From a virus, in IMG/VR virus record IMGVR_UViG_3300037585_004443, positions 1 to 44,686 of that record: DNA of 44,686 nucleotides. One strand, given 5' to 3'. The translations under genes and the position numbers were made by a program. The notes beneath the pieces are model-generated. The model ran no database searches, had not been told where the DNA came from, and saw only the letters and a program-made list of their open reading frames with translations. How positions within the stretch are numbered: position 1 is the first letter of the stretch; every line of letters starts with the position of its first letter. Positions 19,001-27,031 of the stretch are shown here, piece by piece.

Positions 19001-22000
19001 CATTGTCTCCCCAAAAGCACTGTGGTGTCTAGCCTCTAATCCTAACGTGTCTGCTCTACCAACACCCCAGAAAGATATATCCATATATCCTGTTCCTGTT
19101 GTTTCATTCGCCCATATACCATTACCAGAATAACCCTGTGCTGCGCCAACTTTATCAATAATCCATCTTTGTGGGCTATGCTTGGCAAACGGCCAACTCT
19201 CATGTACACCATCTCTTCCGAGCCACAAACCATACCAATCTTCTCTTAATTTTTCAAAAGTACCGGCGTTCCACGTGTGATCTCCCCCGTAACTTGTTGC
19301 TACCCCATTATAATCATGGTGTCCTGGATAACTCGTATTTGCTTCATTACTTCCACAACCCGTACAAGTTCCTCTAAAAAAATCTTCTTGATTCCCCCAT
19401 ATCGCAGGTATTTGCGTAGGATTAGCTCCTTGTAAATAATTATTTTCATTATGACTAGTTGTAATTCCAGAGTGTTGAATGCCAGAACCACTTATTCCAC
19501 CAGGATTTAAAGCGGGCGCTCCAGTTAATTCTATAATATCGTGGTCAGTTATATTATTTTGAACTCTATTTGCATAAGGCCCATCTGCCGATATTGCCCA
19601 ATCAAATGTATCGGTTTCATATTTTAAATATGGACTATATTTTTCAGGACCAAAACTCGGCCAATCTCTTTGTTTACCTTCTAAACTAAACTCTAAATCT
19701 GCGTTTGTTGTAGGAGTAAAGCCCAAAGGCCCAACAACATCACCAATATTTACCCCAGTATTTAACGGTGGATTACCACCAACCCCAGGATCATCTGCCA
19801 ACCTATAACTTGGCCATATTAATTTATCACCAGCAACCCATTTTTTTAAATTTTTAAAATGTGGAAGAGTTGGATCTCCCCAAATAGCATCGTCAAAAGC
19901 TCCAACTGCTGCTGGCCCAGGACCAATAGGCCACATTACTTTGTCTCTATGGTATATAGAAGCATACATACTAGCCCCGTCTGGAGCTTCTTCAACTTGT
20001 CCTAATGGATTTATATAACTAGCACCTGTTCCAGCATGAGCATAACTTAAACTACTAACAATTCTAGGATCTGGATGGGTATAATTATCAACATTGTAAA
20101 GTGTTTCGTTTATACCACTACTAAACCCATTACCCCACGTGTTTCCATATTTAAAATTCTGTTGAGGAGGAACTTCTATTCTTTGAACAATACCAACAGG
20201 TATAAAGTTAGGTATATTGTTTGTATCGTGTATTCTACCCTGGAAGTCTATCAACTTTTTAGACCAATCTTGCATACCTGGATGAGCTGCGCAAATATAT
20301 TTTAATTTTCTAGAAAATAAAACTTGATATTTATCTTCGGTATCTAATTGTGGTTGTACGATGTTTAGTTCAACATTAGCATCTCTGAGTATTTTAACAA
20401 AGAATCTACCTTCGAATTGTGATTTATCTCTAACAATTTTTGTTCTACATTCTATCGACAAACCTCTAGCTAAAGATAAATTATCATCTGGCTCACAAAA
20501 TAGCGCATCGTTACCAAAAGCTTTTTCTAAAGAAACTCTTACTAATTGCTCTTGCTGTCCAGGTGTTTCTACTAGTTGAGTGGTTTCTATAAGAGTAGTA
20601 GGATCTGTTGTTGTAATTTGTTGTGTTTGAGGTGGAGAACCAATATATGTTATACTAGCTATATCATACCAATGGGTTTTATTTGTGGTATCACTAGTAG
20701 CGGCATTATAAGCAGACGCCTGACCGACACTTTGTACTACGCGTATTTGCGCGCCTGACATACTAGTCAATTCGTTGAATGAAGATTGATCCCAATACTC
20801 TGCAAATATATCTAAATACATTCTATTAGGTAAAGGTAATCCAGTGTTATAAAACATACCAGAATCCCAAGAACCTAAATCTGACCATCCTGGTGGTGGT
20901 AACATCATAGGTAAACTACCCCAATATTTATTCTCAGTTTTAATAAAAGTAGGAGCATCATTCTTTAAAGATAATATTTTATACGTAGTATCAAAATCAG
21001 TGAATACATCTGTATCATGTTGCTTTTTTAATATTAAATTTGTTCTTTCTGTAATTTTATTTCTTTCAGAAGAAGGAAATGATAACCATACTCCTCCGTC
21101 TTCTGCATCAAACCAACGATCCATTGATAAATTGTAGTATTCGTTTGAAGTTTCTTTAATATAAAAAGTATATGATTCAGCCCAATTAGGTGGTGCGTTT
21201 TCCAGTTTTACACTTAATCTATTTTGAAGTTTAGCAGAACTTTTAGGTATTTTTATAGAACCAGACTCAGAAGTCATAACTGGTGTTTCTCTACCATATT
21301 TATCTCTATAAACAACACCAAGTTGATACGTACGCATAGATTTAAGAGATTTACCAGGTTGACCAGGGTAAGGAGTTTCAGAACCTGTAGAATAATCTCT
21401 AGAATTAATACTAGGTATAAAGTGAGCTTTTACTTCTTTATTTTCTTTATCTTTAAGATCATAGTTTTGAACGTAATTAGCAAAAATTAATCTATTAGCT
21501 GTAACTTCTTGCGCTAAAGCTCTTTTAGGAACATTGTCCCAAGGTCTTAGCATTTGATTACTTTTAACAACTTTATGTATTAACTCAGATGTTATTCTAT
21601 AATAACCACCATGTCCACCACTACCTGATGTTTCCCAATAATTTAACCCACTATTATTAGGTCCATTTCCTTCTATTGGATCCTTTTTCTTGTGACTACT
21701 TACAGTATATATGTTTGGTGAATTTGATTCTTTATATAGTATGTCTACTTGTATAACATCTTTAGGAATATTTTTTGGAACCCAATTGGTTATATTTAAA
21801 CTTCTTAATCTATTTTGCATTCCAAGATTATAACCTTTTTTAGGTAAATAATCAAATTGTCCAGGAATAAACGCTATCTCAGACCAAGGAGCAAAAACTG
21901 AATACTCTCCATCTGCATACTTATATCTGTAAGAAAACTTTGGGAATTTAATTTCAAATATTGGTGGTGATTGTACGAGTTTTACTGTATATAAATCTTC

Positions 22001-22927
22001 ATCTGTAATATTTCCTTGTGGAAAATTACCAGTTATACTTACTAACTTTGCTACAATATGCGTTTCTGCCCAGAATTGACCCCAACCGAGCGCGCTACCA
22101 GCGGCTGGATAATATCCCCAACCTCTTTCACCAGCCCACGGGGTCATTGGGAATTCTACTGGATCAAACGTGTTACCAAATTGATCTACAGGCAACCATC
22201 CGTCAGCGGCTAATATTTCTATTGTTAATCTAGCTGTAGCTCTTCTTATACTACCAAAACTATCAGCATATTCGTGTTCTATTATAATATCGTCTCCTAC
22301 CTTCCAATCTTCTTCAGTTCTAGCTATATCAATTGGAATTTTTATACTATCACCTGGAGAAACTAATTCTTTATTTGCTTTATAAAACATACTAATATCT
22401 TGTCTATCAAAAGCAGTACCATTAGTATTATAGTGACCATCTGGATCTCCCCAATAATTACCAGTATCAAACTCACTTGGAGCATCTACCCCTATTGGAT
22501 TGTGAAAATTGTCAACATTAGCGTAATTACTAGATTGATGCATTCTACTACCAAGAAAGCTTGCGTGAATAACTGCGTCATCTGTTATTCCAGCGGTTTC
22601 ATTAATATCAGATCTTGACTTTACGCTTCCATCCGGCATTAATACTTCTTGTTCGTAAGCATGCATTTCTAGTCGCGGAGCCATTGTAGGTCCGTTTCTA
22701 ATAACAGTTATATGCTTTTCTAAAGCAAATACAGGTCTAGTTATTTCATTATGACTTTCGCAATCGTCAATATAATAATCTCTATTGCTTACACTAAGAA
22801 CAGATTGCCCATCTAAAGAAGTATAATATGACAATCCTGACAAGGCTAAACCTTGCGCATTACCAAAGTTTGAAGCGAGTTCTGATGAATGAATAGGATA
22901 TCCAAATTGACCGATAGTTAATGACAT
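16079..22927 (-). CDS. Tail nozzle/stabilisation-type protein, C-terminal part of a split gene
   Basis: A 2282-residue protein. Residues about 70-110 contain LEKHITVIRNGP, which in my recollection of related phage proteins directly follows the FWTDN...EPKKINIERS segment now found in the upstream gene. Later blades carry typical phrases: NPAIWETEP (about 1590), then RSSGLIFSGIYN, LARGLSIECRT, and KNPESFASESYRVYFTDKDR (about 1990). GSYDNRDDQYNLTI follows. The C-terminus ends in LQGLGRPSLI. Such repeated blades suit the beta-propeller nozzle or stabilisation proteins of short-tailed phages. A Gly/Asn/Trp/His-rich region (about 930-1480) may be an elaborated surface insertion. The ATG follows six AAT codons and lies in the same frame as the upstream gene. 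Role as tail tip/nozzle is inferred with moderate confidence. Confidence 0.8.
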   Translation of the reverse strand: MSLTIGQFGYPIHSSELASNFGNAQGLALSGLSYYTSLDGQSVLSVSNRDYYIDDCESHNEITRPVFALEKHITVIRNGPTMAPRLEMHAYEQEVLMPDGSVKSRSDINETAGITDDAVIHASFLGSRMHQSSNYANVDNFHNPIGVDAPSEFDTGNYWGDPDGHYNTNGTAFDRQDISMFYKANKELVSPGDSIKIPIDIARTEEDWKVGDDIIIEHEYADSFGSIRRATARLTIEILAADGWLPVDQFGNTFDPVEFPMTPWAGERGWGYYPAAGSALGWGQFWAETHIVAKLVSITGNFPQGNITDEDLYTVKLVQSPPIFEIKFPKFSYRYKYADGEYSVFAPWSEIAFIPGQFDYLPKKGYNLGMQNRLRSLNITNWVPKNIPKDVIQVDILYKESNSPNIYTVSSHKKKDPIEGNGPNNSGLNYWETSGSGGHGGYYRITSELIHKVVKSNQMLRPWDNVPKRALAQEVTANRLIFANYVQNYDLKDKENKEVKAHFIPSINSRDYSTGSETPYPGQPGKSLKSMRTYQLGVVYRDKYGRETPVMTSESGSIKIPKSSAKLQNRLSVKLENAPPNWAESYTFYIKETSNEYYNLSMDRWFDAEDGGVWLSFPSSERNKITERTNLILKKQHDTDVFTDFDTTYKILSLKNDAPTFIKTENKYWGSLPMMLPPPGWSDLGSWDSGMFYNTGLPLPNRMYLDIFAEYWDQSSFNELTSMSGAQIRVVQSVGQASAYNAATSDTTNKTHWYDIASITYIGSPPQTQQITTTDPTTLIETTQLVETPGQQEQLVRVSLEKAFGNDALFCEPDDNLSLARGLSIECRTKIVRDKSQFEGRFFVKILRDANVELNIVQPQLDTEDKYQVLFSRKLKYICAAHPGMQDWSKKLIDFQGRIHDTNNIPNFIPVGIVQRIEVPPQQNFKYGNTWGNGFSSGINETLYNVDNYTHPDPRIVSSLSYAHAGTGASYINPLGQVEEAPDGASMYASIYHRDKVMWPIGPGPAAVGAFDDAIWGDPTLPHFKNLKKWVAGDKLIWPSYRLADDPGVGGNPPLNTGVNIGDVVGPLGFTPTTNADLEFSLEGKQRDWPSFGPEKYSPYLKYETDTFDWAISADGPYANRVQNNITDHDIIELTGAPALNPGGISGSGIQHSGITTSHNENNYLQGANPTQIPAIWGNQEDFFRGTCTGCGSNEANTSYPGHHDYNGVATSYGGDHTWNAGTFEKLREDWYGLWLGRDGVHESWPFAKHSPQRWIIDKVGAAQGYSGNGIWANETTGTGYMDISFWGVGRADTLGLEARHHSAFGETMKQFNDNEHGFAQALRTPGTQFRFKYDPDQIVYTITNTKENDVYNYEAPQGAWGIEDDNGVISGGSGIGWNSPAPSMGTKAGPLTGGRAYISDLFSDAEQYDMTGSHPSNKRIRWTLTLDKIIGSQGEHRFHPLYNHVEPVEVDGVPMYKSNIELGRAIYSTSFAHVTPEKGGTIFFGSSGGNHIEYYNLSSYWNTTRNNTWNVGSPPIWSDITGGDASNSGWNTTGGDTGSKKPNGSADGAAYTQPEYMDLNDADNFYSRNPFAYIGLHERGLNQTEIEIVTPYKGEDRDRPMSTNPAIWETEPLEDVGLDIYYAASPSYPINLERYRENPETLTSLDVGWDMHGADWYDYSNRGEEVIKVGSQVTLVSSANPSPDPDNPTSLSLSQPIVCAVQGNTIWLTPTDSNTGSSFNIYSDAGDVKMVELSSGDVIKVTWRGEGTYYGVGNDEEYMKFEILHSISPTSYKVRPLTHNNEVGLGYFNCWGYNNGVESNRVRDDYNAITVDKGVKASMPLATPYEEERRSSGLIFSGIYNSTSGINETNQFIQAEPITKDLNPINGSIQKLFARDTDLVTFCENKVFKILAKKDALYNADGNTNITSNAMVLGQSMPFTGEYGISKNPESFASESYRVYFTDKDRGAVLRLSRDGLTPISDQGMKDWFKDNLRNAKELIGSYDNRDDQYNLTINTVDLSTDKPKAYTVSYTEKKKGWVSFKSFITQGGISHKNSYYTFPHNRYSRVDVLDPWGISYNVNDEGLGELWRHSLDQKLTRAATGNSNGMQIIVDDNAGGVITEHMYVEGNGIPIDTTVVKAVNNNGDTWTLNLNNNVRVTAGTEITFTTPRDVFYNNSKHYSMIKVLFNGDKGTVKRFKTLDYEGSQAKTLQNINNQYRIFDAGNNPTELGEIYYDNWAKIGWFVQHIETDMQEGKVEEFISKENKWFNHITGLGTFGVEDSLDSGEFSLQGLGRPSLITNIS

Positions 22928-22945
22928 ATTATTATTATTATTATT
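22928..22945 (-). repeat. Six tandem AAT codons between two in-frame reading frames
   Basis: On the minus strand, the six AAT triplets (plus strand ATT x6) come directly before the ATG of the 2282-residue tail gene. The upstream gene's TAG and a second stop TAA are in the same frame, followed by TTA and AAC. A triplet tract can change length by slippage without shifting frame. It also gives an A-rich leader of the kind used for translation start in Bacteroidota. Confidence 0.9.
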
Positions 22946-22954
22946 GTTTAATTA

Positions 22955-25900
22955 CTAAGTCCCAGAACATTCTCCACAGTGTGTATAACTAGAAGTTGCT
23001 TGACCTGGCTCTTGAGTGTATGAGTTGGTTTGGACATATAGAGTGCCCCAGGCGTTCGTAGCAATTGAACCGCCTGTTCCAGTTGGTCCGGGCATTTGAC
23101 TAGGAAAATCGATACAATAACCCCTATAAGTACCATTTAATAGAGTATTTGCAAAATCAGGATTCCCTGTGGTATACACGTCTGTTGGAGTATTATTTGG
23201 ATATGCCGCGGTGTTATGAGCATCAATTATAGCTCCTGTTTGAGTTACTCCATTTACAGGAACTTCAGATGCATGAAGACCCCATGTTTGATTTGCTGGC
23301 CACCAGTGAGCACCCCAAAGAGCATACCAGAAATATGGATAAGCTTGACTACATCCAGGATGTGGATTGTTTGGACCAATAGGACCATTACCATTAGATG
23401 AGTTTGGTGGGTTAGTATAATCGAACTCAGCGTAATCTGTAGTTTGTGTCACTCCACCAACAACAGTTTGACCAGCACCTTTAGCTGTATATGCAGGGAG
23501 TACGAAAGGGGTGGTATTAGCGGGTCCACCACTCGCAAACGTATGATCCGCACAACATCCAGGATAATAACATGGATCTGTACCTTGATTATAATTATAT
23601 GCTCCAGGATCTTGACAAGGTGGAACGGCAGGGGCGGCACAGTTACTAGTACAGTAAGTTTCTATGCCAGCCTTATTTGTTGCCATATCTGAAGGGCCGT
23701 AAGTACCATAATAAGCAGAGGTATTTGTTAGTGAATTTACAGCGGGGTTCCCAAAATCATTCCCATGAGCTGCGATGCCACCCGGATTAGAGGTACAACT
23801 ACCATTATCACAATATGAACTCCAATCTCTACAACCAGCAACAGTACTGTTGTTAATATCAGATTCACAATACGTTTGAGCGTCTGCGTAACTATAAGTA
23901 GTAGCACCCGCGTCAGTATAACCACCAGTACCACTTGAGTTCAAAACACATCCAATATTTCCAGCAGAAATTACACAATCATATGTATCAGGAATTACTC
24001 CATTATAACAACCACCACTAGGGATAGTTGTAGAAGTTTGACAAGCATTTAGTGCCGCTGTTCCGGTTGTATAACTTATACCATCTACAACAAAATCACC
24101 ACTACCAGCTCCTGGATCAGAACAAGCTCCTAAGCCAGCACCATTACATGTATAACTTTCAAACTCACAACTATTACTAGCCCCATCACAATCCCATTGC
24201 GTCCAGTAACAATCATTAATATTATTAGTAGCGGTTATACAAGCATTCCAAGAACCAGAGCGACATTGTGGACCACCATCACACCAATACGCGTCCATGC
24301 TTTTACAATTGGAGTTCGTTATGCAATCAGTAAAGCCACTATACTGTCCACCTGGTGTTGGTATACATCCTTGGTGTGGATCACAATCGTATTCCGTAGT
24401 ACCATTAGAACAAGCCGCGTGGCAAGTAATTGGATTAGTATATTGACCATTTCCAGTTCCTGGATTAATACAATTCCCATTTCCATCACAATCCCATGAA
24501 GATCGTATATTACACCAAGTATTACAAGCACCAGCTGATGTATAAGCGCCCGTACCACTCATATTCTGCGAGCAAATTCCATTACCATCACAATCCCATG
24601 TTTCTGGAATAACAACACAATCAAGTTCACACTGTGTTAATCCTCCGTTTGTAGAATTATAAAACCCATTTCCTGTTCCAGGATCATAACAAGAACCAGC
24701 ATTACTACCTGACACATCGCAATCCCAAGATGGTATTACAAATGGAGAGCAATGATTTTGACATATACTCATCGAAGCAAACGCTCCGTTACCAGTTCCT
24801 GGATCAAAACAGGTACCATTAATACAATCAAATGATGGTTCTACACAATTATCTACACAATTTTGGAGTGAAGTAAAACCTCCAGGATAACTAGGTGTAC
24901 CTCCAAAAATTTCAACACAATTATAATATGGATCACAATCCCACGTTTGATCATAAGTACAACTACCATCATCAATCGTTGCATTTATGTTATAATTATT
25001 TGCATTTGAATCCGTACAACCTGCACACGAAACATAATCACAAGTACCATCATCTGTAGTAACATTATCACCACAAGGAACAGTTGAGGTTGGATTTATT
25101 GTTGTAGCGCAATCATGGTTACAAGCCAAAGGATCTGTACATCCAGGTATTCCTTCACAACTACCGTTATCAACCGTTGCCAAAGGGTTATAGTTTGAAT
25201 ACATAGGATCCGTGCAGCCTTCGAGTTCATACTCACAACATTCGTTACTACCTGGACCATCACAATTCCCAATTATAATGGCATCATTATTTAAATCAGT
25301 TCCATTATCACAACCCATAAGAGTTGCATCACAAGGACAACCAGCATTAGGATCATAGTTGTTAGCTAAAATATCCATACATCCATACACAGGAGCAGTA
25401 GCACAGCACCCAGTAGTTTGTAAAGTTAAATTAGCAGTTTCACAATCAAGTTCGGATGGCCAAGTTAGCTTTCTACCACCAGGAGCGACCTCTATACATT
25501 CACATGGATCTTCTGTATTTACTATCCAAACTGTATCATAAGTACAACTACCATCGTCTATAGTTGCATTTGGATCTAGGTTATTTGCAGCTGGATCTGT
25601 ACATCCTTCTAAACACCCAACATACACGCATCCAAACATTTCAGTTCCCGCGGCAAAGGTATATCCGCTCGGAGTAGTAATTGAATCTTCTAAAATATCT
25701 CCTTGCACAGAGCAACATGCGTTTGGATCAAAGTTACACGCGCCACTACCATGATTTATAACTAAATTATTAGTTGGATCAGGTGTATCAAAACCACAAG
25801 CATGCCAAGGACTAGATAACCCATCGCAGTTTGTCGGGCACATAGCGTTGTTAGTATCTGCTGTAGCTTGATCAACTACGCACCAACCATCATCTATACA

Positions 25901-27028
25901 CCCAGTAATATAACAACAACTACCATCGTTAAAAGTTGCCTCTGGATCGTAAGTACAAGAATTCACATCAGTACAACCTTCGTATCTATAAACGCAACAA
26001 CTCCATCCCGGATCACTTGGGGAATTAGGTGATATATAACTATTGTCGTAAATATCTGCTCCAGAACAATCATAATCGGATTTTGCATCGTAGTTAATAG
26101 CTGATGGATCCGTACAACCTTGAGCACTAAAACAACCTGATTCATCTAAAATTGTATCTACTGGATTTGCATCCTCTACAACTAAAAGCGTGTGTTGGTT
26201 AAAGTCATCTATTTTTTTAGTACCCCTACCTATATTCCACTTTCCACTATCACACCCATCTTTACTTCTTTCTATATTTATTTTTTTAGGTTCAGATACG
26301 TTATCTGTCCAAAAAATCATATCGTCAACTACATTGATACCAGTTATACTTCTTAGTTTTTGACCCCCACCTGTGTTTCCAAAATTTAAATTTCTATCAC
26401 CAAGAAAAGTGATAGATTGACCTTGTGAATAATTTATGGTTTTATTTAATGTTATTTTTTTATCTACGTCGGAATAATCAACTTCTACAACAGTGGCATC
26501 AGTACCCTCAACCCTCATTCCCCATCTAACTTGATTAGCGTTTCTCGTGATGGAAATAGTAGAAGTAGTAGAAGTACCTTGTTCCTGACAATCCTCTTCA
26601 TAAGTTTGAACGTTAGAGTGAACCTTAAAAATATCAACAAAAACAGCGTGTTCTTTTTCGTCCCAAGGATCGTGTATTTTTTTACTAGTATCAAACTCTA
26701 GTATTCTATCCATCCAAATTCCTTGATCTGGAGAGGCTGTATGAACAAATCTATAAAGCATATTTGTTTGGGGATTTACAATAGCTGCAACATGATAATT
26801 TGCTCCAAAATACTCTTCTCCTCCTTCCCCATTTACATAACTTCGGTGCTGAATAACTTCTGTAACTTTAGTATTACCTAATATATTTTGAGCGGCACCA
26901 ACATCAGAATCTTCTGAGGTAGCGATGCTTATGTTTAAAGCTTCTCTATATAATCCATTTTGAACAATTCTTTCATCGGTGTCTTTATCCATCTTACCAC
27001 CGGTAAAAGTACGTTTTAATTCAGCCAT
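22955..27028 (-). CDS. Tail nozzle N-terminal part fused to a large Cys-rich repeat array
   Basis: A 1357-residue protein. Residues 1-285 look like the start of a marine-phage tail nozzle/stabilisation protein: AELKRTFTGGKMDKDTDERI, GLYREALNI, DVGAAQNILGNTKV, then DDMIFWTDNVSEPKKINIE near 235-250. From residue 304 the nozzle sequence gives way to Cys-rich repeats: about eight GCTDPxAxNY...DDGSC-like units (304-694), about ten WDCDGxGxC...PGTGNG units (695 to about 1129), and a last degenerate GxxDPGAYNY unit. The final 200 residues are Gly/Asn/Thr/aromatic-rich. It ends TAG TAA, in frame with the next gene. Similar Cys repeats occur in surface proteins of Flavobacteriia. An adhesive arm held by disulfides or metal is plausible. 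The N-terminal recognition is from memory of related proteins. Confidence 0.85.
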   Translation of the reverse strand: MAELKRTFTGGKMDKDTDERIVQNGLYREALNISIATSEDSDVGAAQNILGNTKVTEVIQHRSYVNGEGGEEYFGANYHVAAIVNPQTNMLYRFVHTASPDQGIWMDRILEFDTSKKIHDPWDEKEHAVFVDIFKVHSNVQTYEEDCQEQGTSTTSTISITRNANQVRWGMRVEGTDATVVEVDYSDVDKKITLNKTINYSQGQSITFLGDRNLNFGNTGGGQKLRSITGINVVDDMIFWTDNVSEPKKINIERSKDGCDSGKWNIGRGTKKIDDFNQHTLLVVEDANPVDTILDESGCFSAQGCTDPSAINYDAKSDYDCSGADIYDNSYISPNSPSDPGWSCCVYRYEGCTDVNSCTYDPEATFNDGSCCYITGCIDDGWCVVDQATADTNNAMCPTNCDGLSSPWHACGFDTPDPTNNLVINHGSGACNFDPNACCSVQGDILEDSITTPSGYTFAAGTEMFGCVYVGCLEGCTDPAANNLDPNATIDDGSCTYDTVWIVNTEDPCECIEVAPGGRKLTWPSELDCETANLTLQTTGCCATAPVYGCMDILANNYDPNAGCPCDATLMGCDNGTDLNNDAIIIGNCDGPGSNECCEYELEGCTDPMYSNYNPLATVDNGSCEGIPGCTDPLACNHDCATTINPTSTVPCGDNVTTDDGTCDYVSCAGCTDSNANNYNINATIDDGSCTYDQTWDCDPYYNCVEIFGGTPSYPGGFTSLQNCVDNCVEPSFDCINGTCFDPGTGNGAFASMSICQNHCSPFVIPSWDCDVSGSNAGSCYDPGTGNGFYNSTNGGLTQCELDCVVIPETWDCDGNGICSQNMSGTGAYTSAGACNTWCNIRSSWDCDGNGNCINPGTGNGQYTNPITCHAACSNGTTEYDCDPHQGCIPTPGGQYSGFTDCITNSNCKSMDAYWCDGGPQCRSGSWNACITATNNINDCYWTQWDCDGASNSCEFESYTCNGAGLGACSDPGAGSGDFVVDGISYTTGTAALNACQTSTTIPSGGCYNGVIPDTYDCVISAGNIGCVLNSSGTGGYTDAGATTYSYADAQTYCESDINNSTVAGCRDWSSYCDNGSCTSNPGGIAAHGNDFGNPAVNSLTNTSAYYGTYGPSDMATNKAGIETYCTSNCAAPAVPPCQDPGAYNYNQGTDPCYYPGCCADHTFASGGPANTTPFVLPAYTAKGAGQTVVGGVTQTTDYAEFDYTNPPNSSNGNGPIGPNNPHPGCSQAYPYFWYALWGAHWWPANQTWGLHASEVPVNGVTQTGAIIDAHNTAAYPNNTPTDVYTTGNPDFANTLLNGTYRGYCIDFPSQMPGPTGTGGSIATNAWGTLYVQTNSYTQEPGQATSSYTHCGECSGT
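23640..24946 (-). repeat. Protein-level tandem repeat, type B (WDCDGxGxC...PGTGNG), about ten units
   Basis: Within the 1357-residue tail protein, residues about 695-1129 repeat a 30-50 residue unit. The core is [ST]WDCDGNGxC, then a PGTGNGxY-type turn, then C-x3-C (or close variants). Clear copies start at TWDCDPYYNC, SFDCINGTC, SWDCDVSG, TWDCDGNGIC, SWDCDGNGNC and YDCDPHQGC. Later copies grow longer and more diverged. Four Cys per unit suggest two disulfides each. At the DNA level the copies recur as related but non-identical sequence, so the array is old rather than a recent slippage product. I do not recognise a named family. Confidence 0.85.
24947..26119 (-). repeat. Protein-level tandem repeat, type A (GCTDPxAxNY...DDGSC), about eight units
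   Basis: Residues 304-694 of the tail protein contain about eight units beginning GCTDPSAINY, GCTDVNSCTY, GCIDDGWC, GCLEGCTDPAANN, GCMDILANNY, GCTDPMYSNY, GCTDPLACNH and GCTDSNANNY. Most close with [DN][DN]GSC or DDGTC. Several units carry long Cys-rich insertions, so spacing is irregular. The Asp/Asn-rich loops look suited to Ca2+ binding. This unit is widespread in secreted proteins of marine Flavobacteriia, which supports both the host guess and possible transfer from host to phage. Confidence 0.88.
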
Positions 27029-27031
27029 TTA

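Noticed and set aside
22952-22957. TAG stop recoding or programmed readthrough joining the two nozzle halves
   Set aside because: TAG is followed at once by in-frame TAA, and TAG ends other clear genes (major capsid, giant protein, 56-residue protein), so TAG is used as a stop here.
23640-26119. CRISPR array or DNA-level satellite
   Set aside because: The repetition is at protein level with diverged DNA and irregular unit length, inside an open reading frame.
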